Assembly (NCBI GenBank): GCA_018697195.1
Contig: CM031859.1
Span: 56,484,779-56,548,778, forward strand
Length of the DNA: 64,000 nucleotides
DNA from: Certhia americana
Taxonomy: Eukaryota; Chordata; Aves; Passeriformes; Certhiidae
Direction: 5' to 3'
Below are positions 13,601-27,300 of the stretch, piece by piece. The notes under the pieces are model-generated. The model did no database searches, was not told the DNA's origin, and worked only from the letters and a program-made list of their open reading frames with translations. Every line of letters starts with the position of its first letter. Position 1 is the first letter of the stretch. The translations under genes were made by a program, and so were the position numbers.

Positions 13601-16600
13601 ATTAAACTAGCAGCGCTGTACTGTCTGAGGATTCACAAATGTGAATGTTGGTTCCCGGCTACATACATGCATTTGTTTCCTCATTCTACTTAGGAGCAGC
13701 CTCAGTTGTGTTTCTGGGTGATAGAATGCATTTCCTATTTTTCCTCACAGAAGTCTGTGTTCAGGGGTAGGGTGGTGGTTGTTTTGCTTGGCAAATCACA
13801 GATTAACCTGTGTACTGCACACATGGATGAAAGTGTGTGTCACAGCTCATCCCTTCCTTTTGAAGAGGACATAAGCAAGTAATGAGAGGTAACAGAAATT
13901 TGCCAACTGGTAAAATTCCGATTCAGTGAATATGAACAAGGTTTTGGAAGCAGAACAGTGAGCTTTCCTTTTTCACAGTTTTCTCTGTTCCTCTGATGAA
14001 AACTCAGACACAACATCTTTTTTCCATGAATCCTCTTACTGTTCCGAGTCTACAGATGCTCTCTTCTTCTTTAACACCTGACTTCTGTAACATAAAAGTA
14101 ATAGGTTTGGAAAAGTATGTGGATCTGAAATGGAAGGGGCATGCCAAGGGAAGGAGGCACAGGTTGCTATGGAACTCAGCCTCCTCAGTAAGAGAGAAAG
14201 TGCCCAGGCGGGTGTAGTATCTGTCCTGCTGGTTTACCTGGCTGCTAGACCCATCCTGCCCTGGGTCTAAGGACAGAAGAGCTGCCAGCACTACCAGTAA
14301 TTCTGGGAAAGAAATAAGAGTTTGGGAGTTCCTGTACAACCCATAAGCAGGTAAATAAATTCTTAGAAGTTCTTATAGTTCTGTGACAATCAAAATAATT
14401 ATATCTAATGTTATTTTCTGTTCCACGCTGGTGGTTATGCTATGGCCTTGAAGTTGTACCATTTGTTGTCATATTTATCTTCATTGTATTGTTTCGGTGA
14501 CTCAAACTATTGTTCATTTTAAATAGATTCTGCCCTCTAAATATTGATCCTGTGAAGGCTAAGTTAAGTAATGACAACATTATTAGAAATTCCTTTTGGC
14601 CTAACTGTTGACATTAGTGACAGCTTCCTTTTCCTCTACATGCAATTTTAGTCAAATGAGCTTTCCTACTAATGTGCTGCTGCATTTCTGGAGTAATTTG
14701 AGTTTATTTTCTAAATCTGCTATGTGGGCAGCTTCTGCAGGGATCATCTTGTTGCACATTGTTCCAGGTTAACGATGGCCTTGGAATACTCAGTATGCAG
14801 TATTAAATACTTTAATTCTGTGCCTGATTTACATTCACATTGTCCCTAGAGTTAGCTGGCTAGTACATTTAGAGAGGGATGAAATTCATGTCAAAAAAGC
14901 CCATTGTCAATCTGAAAATGTATTTACAAAATTAATTCCAGTCCCATCAATTTTTTTTCCAGTTAAAACTTTATCATGAAAAAAACATTATGAAACATCA
15001 TTAACTTTCTGGAGCTTTATATTAATGATATAAAATTTTGATATTTTGTTAGAAAATCAACTTTCATTTTGAAATTTCTTTAATGATATTTGATAGTAAA
15101 TGCTTTTTCTTTTCAAATATTTTTGTAGCCACTTCCTTTATATCAAATAAAATAATTTTGATAATCTATTGATAACCTCTTCTTGTATTCTAGCATGTCA
15201 GCATTTCCATGTGGTGCCCATATTTAAGTGAAAAGCTGGTAGAGTGAGGGCAGAAGAGAGAAGGAATGTTAATTTTATTTTTCCCTAAATTCCTCCTGCT
15301 AAATGTGTAGTCCATACCTTTTGCATTTTCGTGATCTTTCCTCTTTCTTTGTTCACCTCCATCCCACACCAAATCATAAAAAGAAATAATTGTATAGGCC
15401 TGTTTTGCCTTGACTTAACTAAGCCTTTTTACAAGAAGTATCAACAAAATTGAAGCAAATCTGTGATTAAAACCTTCTACTGATGTAAAAGGGCAGGTAA
15501 TTAAATGTGATCATTGAGTTTCAGCTGAAAAATACTTGTGTTTTTGTTTTCCCTTAATCAATTGGTGGCTAGTGTAGTTTACTATTCCTATAGTTTAACT
15601 GTGAATTCTGATGCTTACTATAGTTGAGATTTTTTTTTTTTATTACATCTTTTATAACCTCTTTTTATGGTTTTCTTATCCCTTTACAAAGATTTCATCC
15701 TTTAGGCTATAATTTCCTCTATTTGATTGTTAGGAAGAGCTGATTTTATTTTCTTTCTTCCCCTTTCTTGTTCAAAAATTAGAGGAAAAAAGTGTTCACA
15801 GTATTTTGTAATAATAGCAAAAAAGAAAACAATGTATTTTAGTTGTAATAAATAGTCTCCCATATTAACTTGGAGATATTGTATAAGTTGAGACCTCAAT
15901 ATATCACTAGTCTGTCACTCATAACAACATCTGTGTTTTGCAGTAGCTTACAGTGCAGGTTTGAGTTTCATGACTTCAGACAGTTCCTAATATTAGAAAG
16001 ATAGACATACACAAAGATAGCAGAGAAGTCAATGAAGATGGCTCATCTTTATCTACAAGTTTAAACGGTTCACTTTTCCTGCAATGGTATGCAGGTTTTT
16101 AATTAACACATTCTCTATTTTCTTTCTTTATGCTTTTTAGAATTCCCTGTTAAATAATATATTTTGTAAATGTTAATGAAACCCTAACTTTGTTCTGTAA
16201 TACATATTTCCAGAGTAAGATTTTGCTTGCTCAGCTTTGCAGACATTCTTTCCTGTGTCCCTTCCATGGGTTGTAAGTTTATAACTGTATGAAAATGAGA
16301 TCTATTTAATCTGTGCCTGAATTTGTACTCAGATTCTGAAGTACTAAAAAAAATCACTAAGTGCCTAAAGACTAATTGGGAAAGCCTTGGGGATTTGTCC
16401 ATTAGTGGTAAGGTGATTTCCAGATTTTTTAAATCAAATAGGACTTTCTTTCCTGGGGCAGAAGTTTAGTGTTAGGAAAAGTTTTGAATTAAAACTGGTT
16501 TGAATTAGCTTTAAGGAAAAAGGAATACTCTGTTGCTGGACACTTCAGAAGTGAAACCCAAGCGATGTAAATTATGTGGATTCACCTTCTTCAGATACCT

Positions 16601-18829
16601 CTGCTCAAACCAATACCTATTTCTGACTTTCTATTAGGCACTAAGGATCTTGGGCAACAGAAAATGTGCATAAAGACCTTCTGGGTACTCTTGAGGCTGT
16701 TACAGATTGTTGGGAGGAAAAGGGAAGCTCCCTACTGGCTTGAATGTACTTTGTCTCTCTTAATGCTCAACAGCCATAGCAAGGAAATTAATTTGTTTAA
16801 CCTTTTGAAACTAATTGGTTTCAAACCATTTCTAATATTATGTTTCTAAGACTTAACATGTTCATGTAAATCCTAACCTTTCTTGAACAGATGGTGATAA
16901 TGATGGCAATGAGAATGCTATTGAATGGCACATGGGAAATATGAGGCCTTAGGTTCTTGTTTAACCATCAGCAATCAAATATATTACTAAGTTTATCACA
17001 AGGATATCTGTTTCAAATAAATCTGTTCCAAGTTTTCCATAAAAGTTTTGGTGCTCTTGACCTTTACCAGGTGCTTAGACATGTAGTTGCTTGGTGTATA
17101 CACTTCTGAGATTATTTTTCTGAGTAATTTTTAGTCCTGCATTAAAGGCTAAATTCCAATTGTACATACTATAAATTAATTACTAATAATAAGTGACAGA
17201 AATAAAGAACCTTTCCTATTAAATAGATTGGATATATATATGCAAAATACTATAGCAAAATATTTGGTCAAATGGTATTGCATCAAAGAAACACACAGTT
17301 AATTACATTTTAAACATTGGTACATATTTTTACTTTGTTTAAACTGAAAAGAATCTGGTAGCATTCTTAAAAAAAACCCAAAAAAGGTCAAAAAGAAATG
17401 CCTCTAGTCTTTGCAATAATTTAGTACAATAGGTTGTTGTGACATACTGATGGCTGACACAGCAGGCAGTGTATAATGCTGCGTAACCTGATATTTCTCC
17501 ATTTTGTTTTATTTCCCTTAGCAGAAGTAGGAACTGCATAAAACTGTCTACTGTCTTCTATGTGTGAAGTCTCATTATGTATGTAAACAGATTAAGAAGT
17601 AGGTCTTATCTCCATTCTCCCCTTAAAGCACAAAATCAGTCTTTTAGTGTTTGCATTTCTGTTAAGGACTGTTTTATCTGTTAGGGAGAAAAAAGTCTTC
17701 AGCAGAAGCAGTAATCACTGGGGTAGAAGGGTTATGTGTTTTCCAGTATGTTCTAACGTAACAATAAATTTTTTTTCCTGGTTGTGATCTTTCTGGTTTA
17801 AATCACCACTTGGACTCTTCAATCATAGAAGGTTACTAAAGGAGTTTAAATATCTTGCATGAGGATGGAGTTTTCCAGGGGAATGGCTTGTGAGCGACAT
17901 ATGTATGTTAGTGTTTAGATCAAGTGTGTCACCACACACTTGTAAATCTGCAAAGATATGTGTGTGTGGAATTTCAGTAAATTGGGGTGACTGTCTATTA
18001 CAAGGGGTTATCTTTAGGCTCTTAAGGGCCAATTGTAGCACTGGGATGGCTACACTTTGTTTAAATGGATGTGGATTACAGTTATACACAAGGGGAACTA
18101 AGGGAGTGATATTACTTATTCCTGTTTGCATGTTAAGACTAAAACCTAATTTTTTGCTCTAAACTGAGGGCATAAGGAAGGATGAATGTATTATTAGTCT
18201 ATTTCTGTTCATTTATACTAAAAATTCCCACTAACTTTATGGCAAACTGCTCCTTTAGAACATATGGAAAGTTGGTGATAGCAGTCCCAATTAAATTTTT
18301 GGGGAGTGGTAATGAAAACTATTTTGAGGATGTATTGGTGTTGTGAATAAAAAGGGGTACAAATACTGAGTTTATCCTCGGACACGGAATAACTTTCTGG
18401 CCCTGCTATTTCTCTTGCTAAGTATACTGTTAATATATGAAGAGATAACCTCAAAAAATTGGTTCAATCTAGTTCTACTCTGAGACATGTGAGTCCACAA
18501 CTTGACAAGATTCGCTTGGTTTCTTCTGCCTCAAGAATTAAGCTACCTACCAAGAAGGTAAAATAGAGATACAGGTTTCTAGCAATTTAAATTGATAAAA
18601 CTGTTCTGCACACTGCTTCAAATAGTGTTCTTTAACTATCAATGAATTGCCTTTTTTAGGAAATCATAATGTACTGCCAGGGCAGGTCAACATATTAGTG
18701 GTTGTCCCAAATATACTTTCAGTAGAAACTTTATAAACGAATATATATTGGACAGTATCTAAAAAAATAAGTGGAGTATTGAAATGCAGTATTTGTCTAA
18801 TTGCTCATTTGATGAATGCCCGCTTAAGC
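10651..18829. other. Non-coding interval without recognised genes
   Basis: No supported gene. A GC-richer island at about 12870-13200 is open in several frames on both strands (up to 125 codons on minus) without a recognisable family. A 111-codon minus frame at 14004-14339 also shows no domain. A T7/A12 self-complementary run lies at 12492-12510. The remainder is AT-rich unique sequence with short homopolymer runs. Confidence 0.55.
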
Positions 18830-19515
18830 AGTTCAGTACTAAGTGCCAGGTCCTGAACTTAGGTCACAACAGCCCCATGCAGGGCTACAAGCCAGGGGCA
18901 GAGTGGCTGGGAAACTGCCCGGCAGAAAAGGATCTGGGGGTGCTGGTCAACAGCAGCTGAGCTGAGCCAGGTGCCAGGAAGGCCAATGGCATCCTGGCCA
19001 GCAGGACCAGGGCAGTGACTGTCCCCCTGTACTTGGCACTGATGAGTTTTGGGGGCCTCACGACAAGAAAGACTTTGAGGCTGAAGTGCTGAAGGGAGTC
19101 CAGAGAAGGACAACAGAGCTGGTGAAGGGTCTGGAGCACAAGACTTGTGGGTGAAGGAGTTGGGGGTGTTTCATCTGGAGAAAGAGAAACTGAAGGGGGA
19201 CCTCCTGCAATTACCTGAAAGGAGGTTGTAGCCAGGTGGCAGTCAGTCTGTTCTCCCACGTAGCAAATGACAGGATGAGAGGAAATGGCCTCCAGTTGTA
19301 CCAGGGGAGGTTCAGGTTGAATATTAGGATAAATCTCTTCACCAAAAGAGTTGCCAAGAATTGGTAACTGCCCAGCTGCCCAGGGAAATGGTTGAGTCCC
19401 CATTCCTGGGGTACTTAAAAATGTGTAGATGTATTACTTAGGGACTTGGTTTAGTGGTGCTCAGTTAACAGTTGGACTTGATGATTGTAAAGATATTTTC
19501 TAATATAATGAGTTT
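18830..19515 (+). repeat. CR1 LINE, ORF2 C-terminus plus 3' tail
   Basis: Conceptual translation with frameshifts starts at the reverse transcriptase C-terminal landmark KCQVLNLGHNSPMQ (about 18840-18883). It continues through PAEKDLGVLVNS, KANGILAS and TRAVTVPLYLALM, all typical of avian CR1 ORF2. The 3' part reads 'caggggaggttcaggttgaatattagg' (about 19301), the 'tgcccagctgcccaggg' block (about 19367) and the terminal 'acagttggacttgatgatt' (about 19468). A short (TA)n tract follows directly. Several stops and frameshifts make it a dead copy, and everything 5' of the RT C-terminus is missing. A 172-codon open frame on the opposite strand (18885-19403) is purely antisense to this element. Confidence 0.9.
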
Positions 19516-19519
19516 ATGT

Positions 19520-19535
19520 TTATATATATATATAT
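19520..19535. repeat. (TA)n microsatellite at CR1 3' end
   Basis: About eight TA units directly abut the decayed 3' tail of the CR1 at 18830-19515. It may have grown from the element's short tail repeat. Confidence 0.85.
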
Positions 19536-20698
19536 CAGCATTAGGAAAACTGGGGAAAGCAGGCATGTAGAATAAGACTGATGCCCTGATTCCAGCTGTG
19601 TAAAGAGATATTTTATTCTGTTTCAAGTTTTCCTCACTCTGCATTAAGCTCCAGGATACATTGCCACTTTCTGTTTTTATCCAAGGCTTTGTACACTGTC
19701 TTTTAGATGGTGCACATCTTCCTTGCTGTGCTTTTATCCCACATGGGTGCATTTCTTTCTAATTTGGCATTCCTCTAGCCATTTATTTCACTGTCTTTGC
19801 CTTAAGTTTTTTTTTTTTTTTTCCCCACATTTCCAGCCCACTGACTTACCTATGATGGAATACTGTAGCATAGTCCCCACCCACTCTGTGTGTTGTGCAG
19901 CTTTCATAGGTACCAATTGATAAATGAAACAGAGGAGAGTATAACACAAAGCAAAAGAAATAAATTGTGGTGTACCACAGAGGGGTTCCTTCCTGATGAT
20001 CTGCACTACGTTTGGGATGTACAGTGAAAATACCATGAGAAAAATGTTATCACTTACCTAGGCTTTGTCTGAAATATGGTAAAGCATGCCACTGTTACAT
20101 TTAAAATTGATCCAAGGGACGATTTTTCATGCAGGTTCCTGAAATCAATAAACTAGAGGCAGCCAAAGCCAATTTTCTGTAGTAATTATAAGAGCTATGT
20201 CAGAATCTACTGTTTTGTGTATTTTGTGTACTTATATCAGTGCCCTGGTTTGTCTCTCACCACGATCAATGGCAAGCTTCCATCCATTTCAGTTCTGCCA
20301 CATTACCTACAAAAGGACACAATTTTAGTAAAGCAAAGCTTCTCCTAAAACCAGTGATAGAAGTCATGTACCTGGTAGAATACTTGGAAGCATGTACACA
20401 GTAATATGCTTTCCAAAAACTACTTTTTTTTCCCAGCAAATCCCTACCAAATATTTCAGAATTTGTAGTTTTAGAAAGGGTTTCTTTATATTTAAATATC
20501 CTGTGACAACAGCTCTGGTGTATACTTCTGTACTACTACTACTTCGAGTCAATTGTCAAGTTTCCTTTCACACTTGTTAATAAGAACAGGGAAAATACAA
20601 CGAGCTTTTTTATGCTACCATGTTCATGTGGGCTTGTACCCCACTACGAAAAAATTAGTTTAAGTGTTGGGATATCCTGCAAAATAAAGCAGATCTTG

Positions 20699-20719
20699 TT
20701 TTTTTTTTTTTTTTTTTTT
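20699..20719. repeat. Poly(T) run, 21 nt
   Basis: Uninterrupted run of 21 T. No adjacent retroposed gene or SINE body was recognised on either side, so it is recorded only as a homopolymer. Confidence 0.9.
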
Positions 20720-20829
20720 AATACCAAGTTATCTGTCTTGATTGAAGATATTCTGTAATGCTGTATCTATTTTGATACAGGTGCACATTTCTTTCTGGGA
20801 AACTTAAACTGAGATTTTATTAAGAACTT

Positions 20830-20849
20830 TTGTGTGTGTGTGTGTGTGT
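20830..20849. repeat. (TG)n microsatellite
   Basis: About ten TG units in an alternating purine-pyrimidine tract. It is potentially polymorphic. Confidence 0.9.
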
Positions 20850-21863
20850 AGGTTTCCTTTCATTTATTTATGTATTTATTTTTCTTAATGAAAGGAGAAC
20901 AATTTGGTTTCTTAGCTCATATTCATATTATTTTCACTTTTTTTTCTTGCAGAGTTGGGAGTCTTCTGTGCAGGATTTTGAATTGCATTCTCTATCCTGT
21001 GTTTATCCAGAAGGTCTTGTGAGCCAGTTGCATTGAAAGGGTGGGATTTTCAATATTTTTGCCTTATGACTGCAAGGTGAGAATGATTTAAAGGTTAGAA
21101 CATGAAATTGTTTCCTGTCCTTATCCTGTTAACATATGCAGCATATTTTCCTTTCCTTGCTCACAGATTCTCTACTGCTTTTTCAGTTTGCAGTTTTCAG
21201 TAAAAATCTTTTTCTGCAGTAACTGTGCTGACATTCACTGGAAACAAGGAAATTTTGACATTTTATAGAATGAAAAATTTTAGCGGCCTAATTTTGAATG
21301 ACTAGGAAATGATGAATAAGTTAGCTGTTACAGAATGTAGCTTCTATTTCCTATAATCCCAAGAACAGTGTTTTGTAAATTTATTTTTTACAAGATTTAC
21401 AAAACTGGAAGAGTTAATCTTCTAACGGGGATAACTAAACAACAGCTTTAAAATCAGAGGATATTTTGTTGTTTGATGGAACTTGCATTTGGTCAGTAAC
21501 TCATCTGTTCGAATTGTTTGCATTTTTGTTTATATCTTTATGGTTAAATTATTAGATTTCTAGATTTACAGTGATGTTTTACAAACTTATAGGTCTGCAA
21601 CCATATTTTTCACTCGTGAAAGAACCGAAAGCAATCTTTGAAATGTGTTTACAGCTCACCCAATTATCTTAAGAGCATATCCTTTTAAAAAAATTGCTTC
21701 CTTTCTGCAAACTACTAGAAACCTTAGCCTTAAGATGAAAATGGTTCCGATGGTGGGAGGCTATTTTTAAACTTCAATAGATTAATTTTAGAATTGGATA
21801 AGTCTTACTTTCTTTTAAGGTCTGGTGATTTACTACTGCAGTTAGCAGGTTTAGCTACACACA

Positions 21864-21887
21864 GACACAGGCTGAGACACAGGCTGA
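21864..21887. repeat. 12-bp tandem duplication, two copies
   Basis: The unit GACACAGGCTGA occurs twice, head to tail and without mismatch. Confidence 0.85.
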
Positions 21888-24149
21888 GATTTATGAACAT
21901 TGCCCATGTACTGAAAGGGAAGCTGATGCCGGATTGCAAAGCCCAAGGCATTACCCATTTTTCAACACAGCCTAGGTTCCCATCTAAATTTACCGTCTTT
22001 TGCTCCTAAGGGCGTGCTATCATGCCCACGATACGTCTTTTCTTGAAAATGTGTTTCTGGTTCAGCTTCCTTGCCCCCGAGACTTTTCTATTTTGGTTCC
22101 CAGTGTCATGTGATCCCCCTGGCCAGTGAGAGCCCCGCAGAGGGAATGGCAACAGCCTGCTGGGAGCAATGTAAGTCAGAAAAAAACTCTTGGTTTTTGC
22201 AGTTTCTGTCCCTCACAGCCAATTTTTAACGCTGCTTTTACCCTGAACCTTTGCTGGGCACGCCCAGTTATACCTATGGAAATTCTTAGAAGTTGGGTGT
22301 TTTGGTTTGGATTTAGTTTTCACTCTTTCAGACGTTACTTTTCTTACTATGTTCCTTTTTTCCTGTGTCCTGCAGTGTCACTGAGAAGCCTAAAAAAGCA
22401 ACAGAAAACAAGCCAAAGGCACTGCAAAAATTGCCTAAAGTGTGTTTTAAGGTGAATATTTCAGGTGTAGTAGTAGTTTGTTTAATGTGTGCTGTAGACC
22501 GTGCCATAAATCCTGTGCTGCAGTGGAAAGAACGATGTGACCCCCCTGTCCCATCCTCCAGCCCCTCAGTCAAAAGCCTTCACGTAGGTACAAAGACAAC
22601 AGCAAATAAAATAATCGGAAATCACACGCTGCTGCCTTTACCAGTTGACTGACATATAATGGAGAAAGGACTTCCTTGAATTAGAGAGCAGTCACACCCA
22701 AGGCAGTGTATCATTTTTCTGGTATGAATGAAGTGAAATACTGTATTTTGATCTCAGCTGATGCTGAGCAATCCTTATAGCACATGATATTGAAACCATG
22801 TATTTAGTGAGATTTATTGTTCGAATGCTTCCTGGTACAAAGTTAAGAGTCTGATCTTTCTATTTTTTAATACAGGCTCTGAACTCAGTTGGTGAAATTT
22901 ACTTGGTAATTACTGAGTAATGGTTTTCTTTAACTGCATTTTTTTTTTTCCTTGGATAAATATGATTTTCCAAAAATCCTTCTCCCCCGTAGGTTTTTTT
23001 GGGTATATGTTTTACTTATTTTCTGGTTTTGGGTTTTGGCTTTTGTTTTGATTTAATTTGGTTTTCTTTTATTTTTCTTTCTTCCAGAGTGCACATGCTT
23101 TCTTTGGAGTTTACTTTTAAGTTTTGCAGTTAGCATTTAAGTGTTGCTAAACTTATTTTAAACTTGGGTCCCTAAGTGGTATGCCTTGATAGCATACCAA
23201 AACTGGAGAATGAGTGTTTGGAAAAACGTGTGATGAAATAAGCTGGAATCTTTCTATTTCCCTTCATGGCCTGTAACCTGAAGCTCTTACCACATTGGAG
23301 GTTCAGAGGCCATTACTGAACATTTTATTTTCTTTGTGTTTCTGATCTATACCCTAATGACCAGGTATTAAATGAAGGGCTGTTGGAAGACTTTCTTCTC
23401 TTTCCCGCTTCGCCAAATTGATTCTGAGCAGAGAAATTTCACAAAATGTTTACACTGAAGCAGAAAGAGCACGTTAGGTTTTCAGTTCAGTTATCATCAT
23501 CATAGGCAATGGAAAAAAAAAAAGTCCCAAATTCTGGGTTGGTTGAATTGTTGTAGAGTCAAAAGATGAAGAGCAACAGTATCTCTGTGTAAATATCTGA
23601 CTCAGAAACTGAAAGCAGTTAGAAAAAGCCATACTCATTTTGCAAACCAAATGACATTTAGGGGGCCAATCTTACAGAAATTTTGCTTAAAGGTTTGTTT
23701 TGCTGGTTTTGTTGATAAAGTGGAGCATGTGCAGGACTGAAGATTGTTTATAATGATTTAAAGAAAAACATTTGTTCATTAGATCATAAACCAAGTTCTA
23801 ACCTAATGTTGCCTATTTGCCTTCACTTCATGGGTTTGCATGGTACCAATGTGCAAATAATGGGAATTTTGAGATTGCAGCTCAGAGCTGGATTTCCTGC
23901 TGCTTCCTACAATATAATGCTTTTGTGAACATAAGCCTTAGAATTGTGCCAATCTTGTGGTTACCAGAGCAATTGCAATAGGTAAAATATAATGAGTTAA
24001 ATTAGATCTGTGTTATCACTTATTTTCTTTTTCTATTTTTACCCCTACTGATTTTTTTACTTAATTTGTGCTCATCAGTTGTCTTTGTTTCTGAAAAGAA
24101 ACATAAGAACATACACAAAAAGTAAGAAAGGGAGGTGGTGGTAAAAATC

Positions 24150-24350
24150 TTGGCTATGAGGACAGTCAAACAGTTGCATGGGTTTCCCAGAGAGGTTGTG
24201 GAGCCTCAGTCCTTGAAGATATGCCCAAGCAGACCCAGCCCTGACCCCAAGTAACCTGCTGTGGATGACCCTGATTGAGCAGGGGGTTGTGCTGCATGAC
24301 AGGAGGCACTCTGAGGTCCTTCTGAGCCACAGTGATCCCATCGGTCTCAG
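24150..24350 (+). repeat. CR1 LINE 3' end, short fragment
   Basis: The sense-strand CR1 3' landmarks are present: 'cccagagaggttgtggagcctc' (about 24187), 'ccttgaagatat' (about 24211) and 'gaccctgattgagcaggg' (about 24267). The terminal region then decays ('gaggtccttctgagccac', about 24311). Only the last 200 bases of the element remain. The sequence is of the same general subfamily type as the 41.7 kb copy and in the same orientation. Confidence 0.85.
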
Positions 24351-27300
24351 AATTCCCCTCTGTCATTTGGAGCCATAGGCAGCACTGCTACTCTGGGGAG
24401 AGATCAGAAAGTCATGTGCAGACTTTAATCTTAGACTGTCACTCTCATAGTTCAGACCTTGTCATTTTGCTGCCTCAGTTGAGTCATTAATCATTCATTT
24501 GGAGTGATGGCCATGTTTGTCTTGCTGGCATTGCCTTACACACCCCTCCTGAAATGTCACTGCCCAGCAAGAGACGGCACACACTGTGAGCAGCTACTCC
24601 AAGGTACTTCAGGCAGCAGCCTCTAATCCCACGTCTTTTGTCTGCTGTCTCCTCAGGCACTGAGGAGACACTGATGGAAAGAGAATGAGAAAAGAGTAAA
24701 ATTAATGGGAGTACTTTGAGAAAAGGGTAAGTCAAAAGTAAAGGGGCAGAGCCAACATGATCTGAGTTCTTACCCACCTTGCTATTGTACTTGAATCTCG
24801 CTGTGGTATCTCCAGAGGCTGAGGAGCTTGCACAGGGATGCAGACTGCACAGGCTGTGCCAGCATTTGTGGAAGGAGGGGAGGAAGAAGCAGATCTCACA
24901 GGAGCCCTTGGAGGCTAATGAAAACCATTAAGCTCCAGTCCCATACACTTTATACAGAGTTGTACTCTAGAGACCTGATGAGTGGTAGGTACAAGGGAAC
25001 ATGAGGTCACTGGATAGGAAATGGAAGTATGAAAGCACAGAAAAGAGAAAACAAATTTTTTATATATATATATATATATATATAAAGCAACATAAAATGC
25101 ACATGAAAGGTGTAGATAGTTCAAGTAATACCTTTCACATTAACATATGGATGTGTTAATATGAATAATGTTATAATGATAAATAAAAATGGCAAAAACT
25201 AGTAGCTTGATTTGCATTTTGGAAAGATTATTTTAAATTTCTTTCTGCTCCAATGCTGTAGGTGATGATTTTGCATAAGGACTATTTATCTTGATGAGAT
25301 TTGGAACACTTATCCTGAAAGCAATTGCCAGCATAAATCCAAACAGGTGTGACTGTGAATAAATTCAGACTGGAGCTGGAAAAGTAGATGGGTTGAGCCT
25401 CCTATCAGAGGGGTAGGCTAGGACATGTTGCTGTTTACAACAGGCTCAGGGAGTTGGCTACAGGAGGTGAAGGTTTGGTAGCAAGGGTTACACTCAGTGA
25501 CTTCGATGTCTATTTCCATTTCTGGCAAAATAGTGTAATTGGAATTTAGACTATTTTTTTCCTGAAGAAGTCAAATTTTAAAAATATGACTATTTATTTT
25601 CTTAATATATTATTTACTTTTATTTTTCTTCCTTTTTGGAGAATAATGCTGTAGATAAATGGAATATAAATTTGTGCAATACTTTCTTGCAGATGGATAT
25701 GAGCAAGGGTGAATACTCCTTTTTATAAATTTTAGGAAAAAAACCCCCACATTCCAATGAGCCAAAAGCAGATAAGTCTGGCAGCATTCAGTTGAAATCT
25801 GGAGGAAAAGATTTTTAAATAATTACTTGACATTGAAAAATTTGCTAGATCTACAAGGTACAGCTTCTTTTTCTGTGGCTAGCATTTGTATATTTGCCTA
25901 TTGCTTTGGTATGAAAAAAGCTCTTTTCTATATTCCATGCTAAAAGTAATTTTATTTATAATTTTACTAACCTATAATTTGGGTTGTCAATATTTGCTTT
26001 TACTGTTTTAATAATTTCTGTTACAATTGCTTACTGCAGACAAAAGAACAGAATCTTTTTGTTAAGTATGTTCTCAAATCTAAATGGTAAAACTTGATTA
26101 GTTTTTTAAAGTGGAAGAAGTATTTGATTTCAAAAAAAATATTTTTGGTGGGATTTTTCTATATTTTTATTAATACTTGAATAAAATAATGGTTTTATTA
26201 CAAATTCCTTCATGTACTAAAAATACCATTTTTCTTCTATTTGATTATTTTAAAAAATTGAACACTTAAAGGAGAATAATCTGCAATGAAACAAGGCTGG
26301 AATTACGTGTTTGTGTTTCAGATATTTTGTTTTTCAGAGAGTCCAATTGCAGTTCCATATAGAGATGCTAATTTTGTATCTGTTCAGTTCTAAATAACTT
26401 TCATTGACAATTTTTATGGCTTTCGGTAGCACAGTGATTATGGGTTAGATCTGCCAAGCTGCCTTGGGGATTATCATAACTGTCGATTCGATCTTTGCAT
26501 CATCTGTGGCAGCTAAACATAAATACTGTAAAGCCAAAATTGACCAGATATGAATTTTGGCAATTTTGTCAAATCATGTGGCTTGAAATCCAAAACAACA
26601 GAAAACTAAAATCTTCTTTATATTTTGTTCTTTGAAACTTGTTATTTTGTTGGGTAATTTCAGTGTCATGTTTGAGACAAAACCTGCCAATACCTGGTCC
26701 TGCACTCCTAGACACACAAGAGCTCAGTCTTGCACATGCATGCATGGACTTTAAAACAGGAAGGCTTCAAAGGCATCATCTGAATGAAATTTTGTCATTA
26801 CATGCATCGTGGAAGTTCATAATTATTTTCTTAGCGCCTAATTTTTTGTGAGGTGATCTTTTTCTTAATAAAGTGTTTGCTCTTGCTCCCTGGCACAGTT
26901 TGTATGCATAGTGTCCATTGCAAACAATGGGAAAGTAAATTTAGAGAAAAAGGGAGGTTGACATAAGTAACAGAAGATGACTTTCATAATTCCTTTTGGA
27001 CTTTTGACAAAAAAATTGTCTTAAATATTGAATTGTTTTCTTCCTTTATTTATTTTATCTTGAAGCCTAGCAACATAAAGGATACACTTGCAGAAATATC
27101 TTTAAAAATAAAAGAGAAAAGGCTGTCAAGAGAGACTCAATAAACTTCATGAACTAGATGTCAGGTCAATGATGATATTTTTTCTTTTTCAAATAGGAAC
27201 TAGGCACAAGCAACTAATCTTTTTTCCCCTCAGGGATTAAACTGAGGGCAAGTAAGACGAACTGTTCAGCAAATTTGATATTTGGTAACTTAAAGGACTG

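Larger units (their letters stand above)
19536..24149. other. Non-coding interval without recognised genes
   Basis: Contains a T16 run (19807-19822), a T21 run (20699-20719), a (TG)n tract (20830-20849) and a two-copy 12-bp tandem repeat (21864-21887). An exon-like block at 22126-22451 is discussed under findings. No frame is long enough or similar enough to a known family to annotate as a gene. Confidence 0.55.

Noticed and set aside
14004..14339. 111-codon minus-strand open frame
   Set aside because: No domain, signal peptide or splice context is recognised. A frame of this length is expected by chance in 64 kb on six frames.
18885..19403. 172-codon open frame on the minus strand, the longest in the window
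   Set aside because: It lies entirely antisense to the CR1 ORF2 C-terminus and 3' tail on the plus strand. The CR1 landmarks explain the sequence and the minus-strand protein matches nothing.
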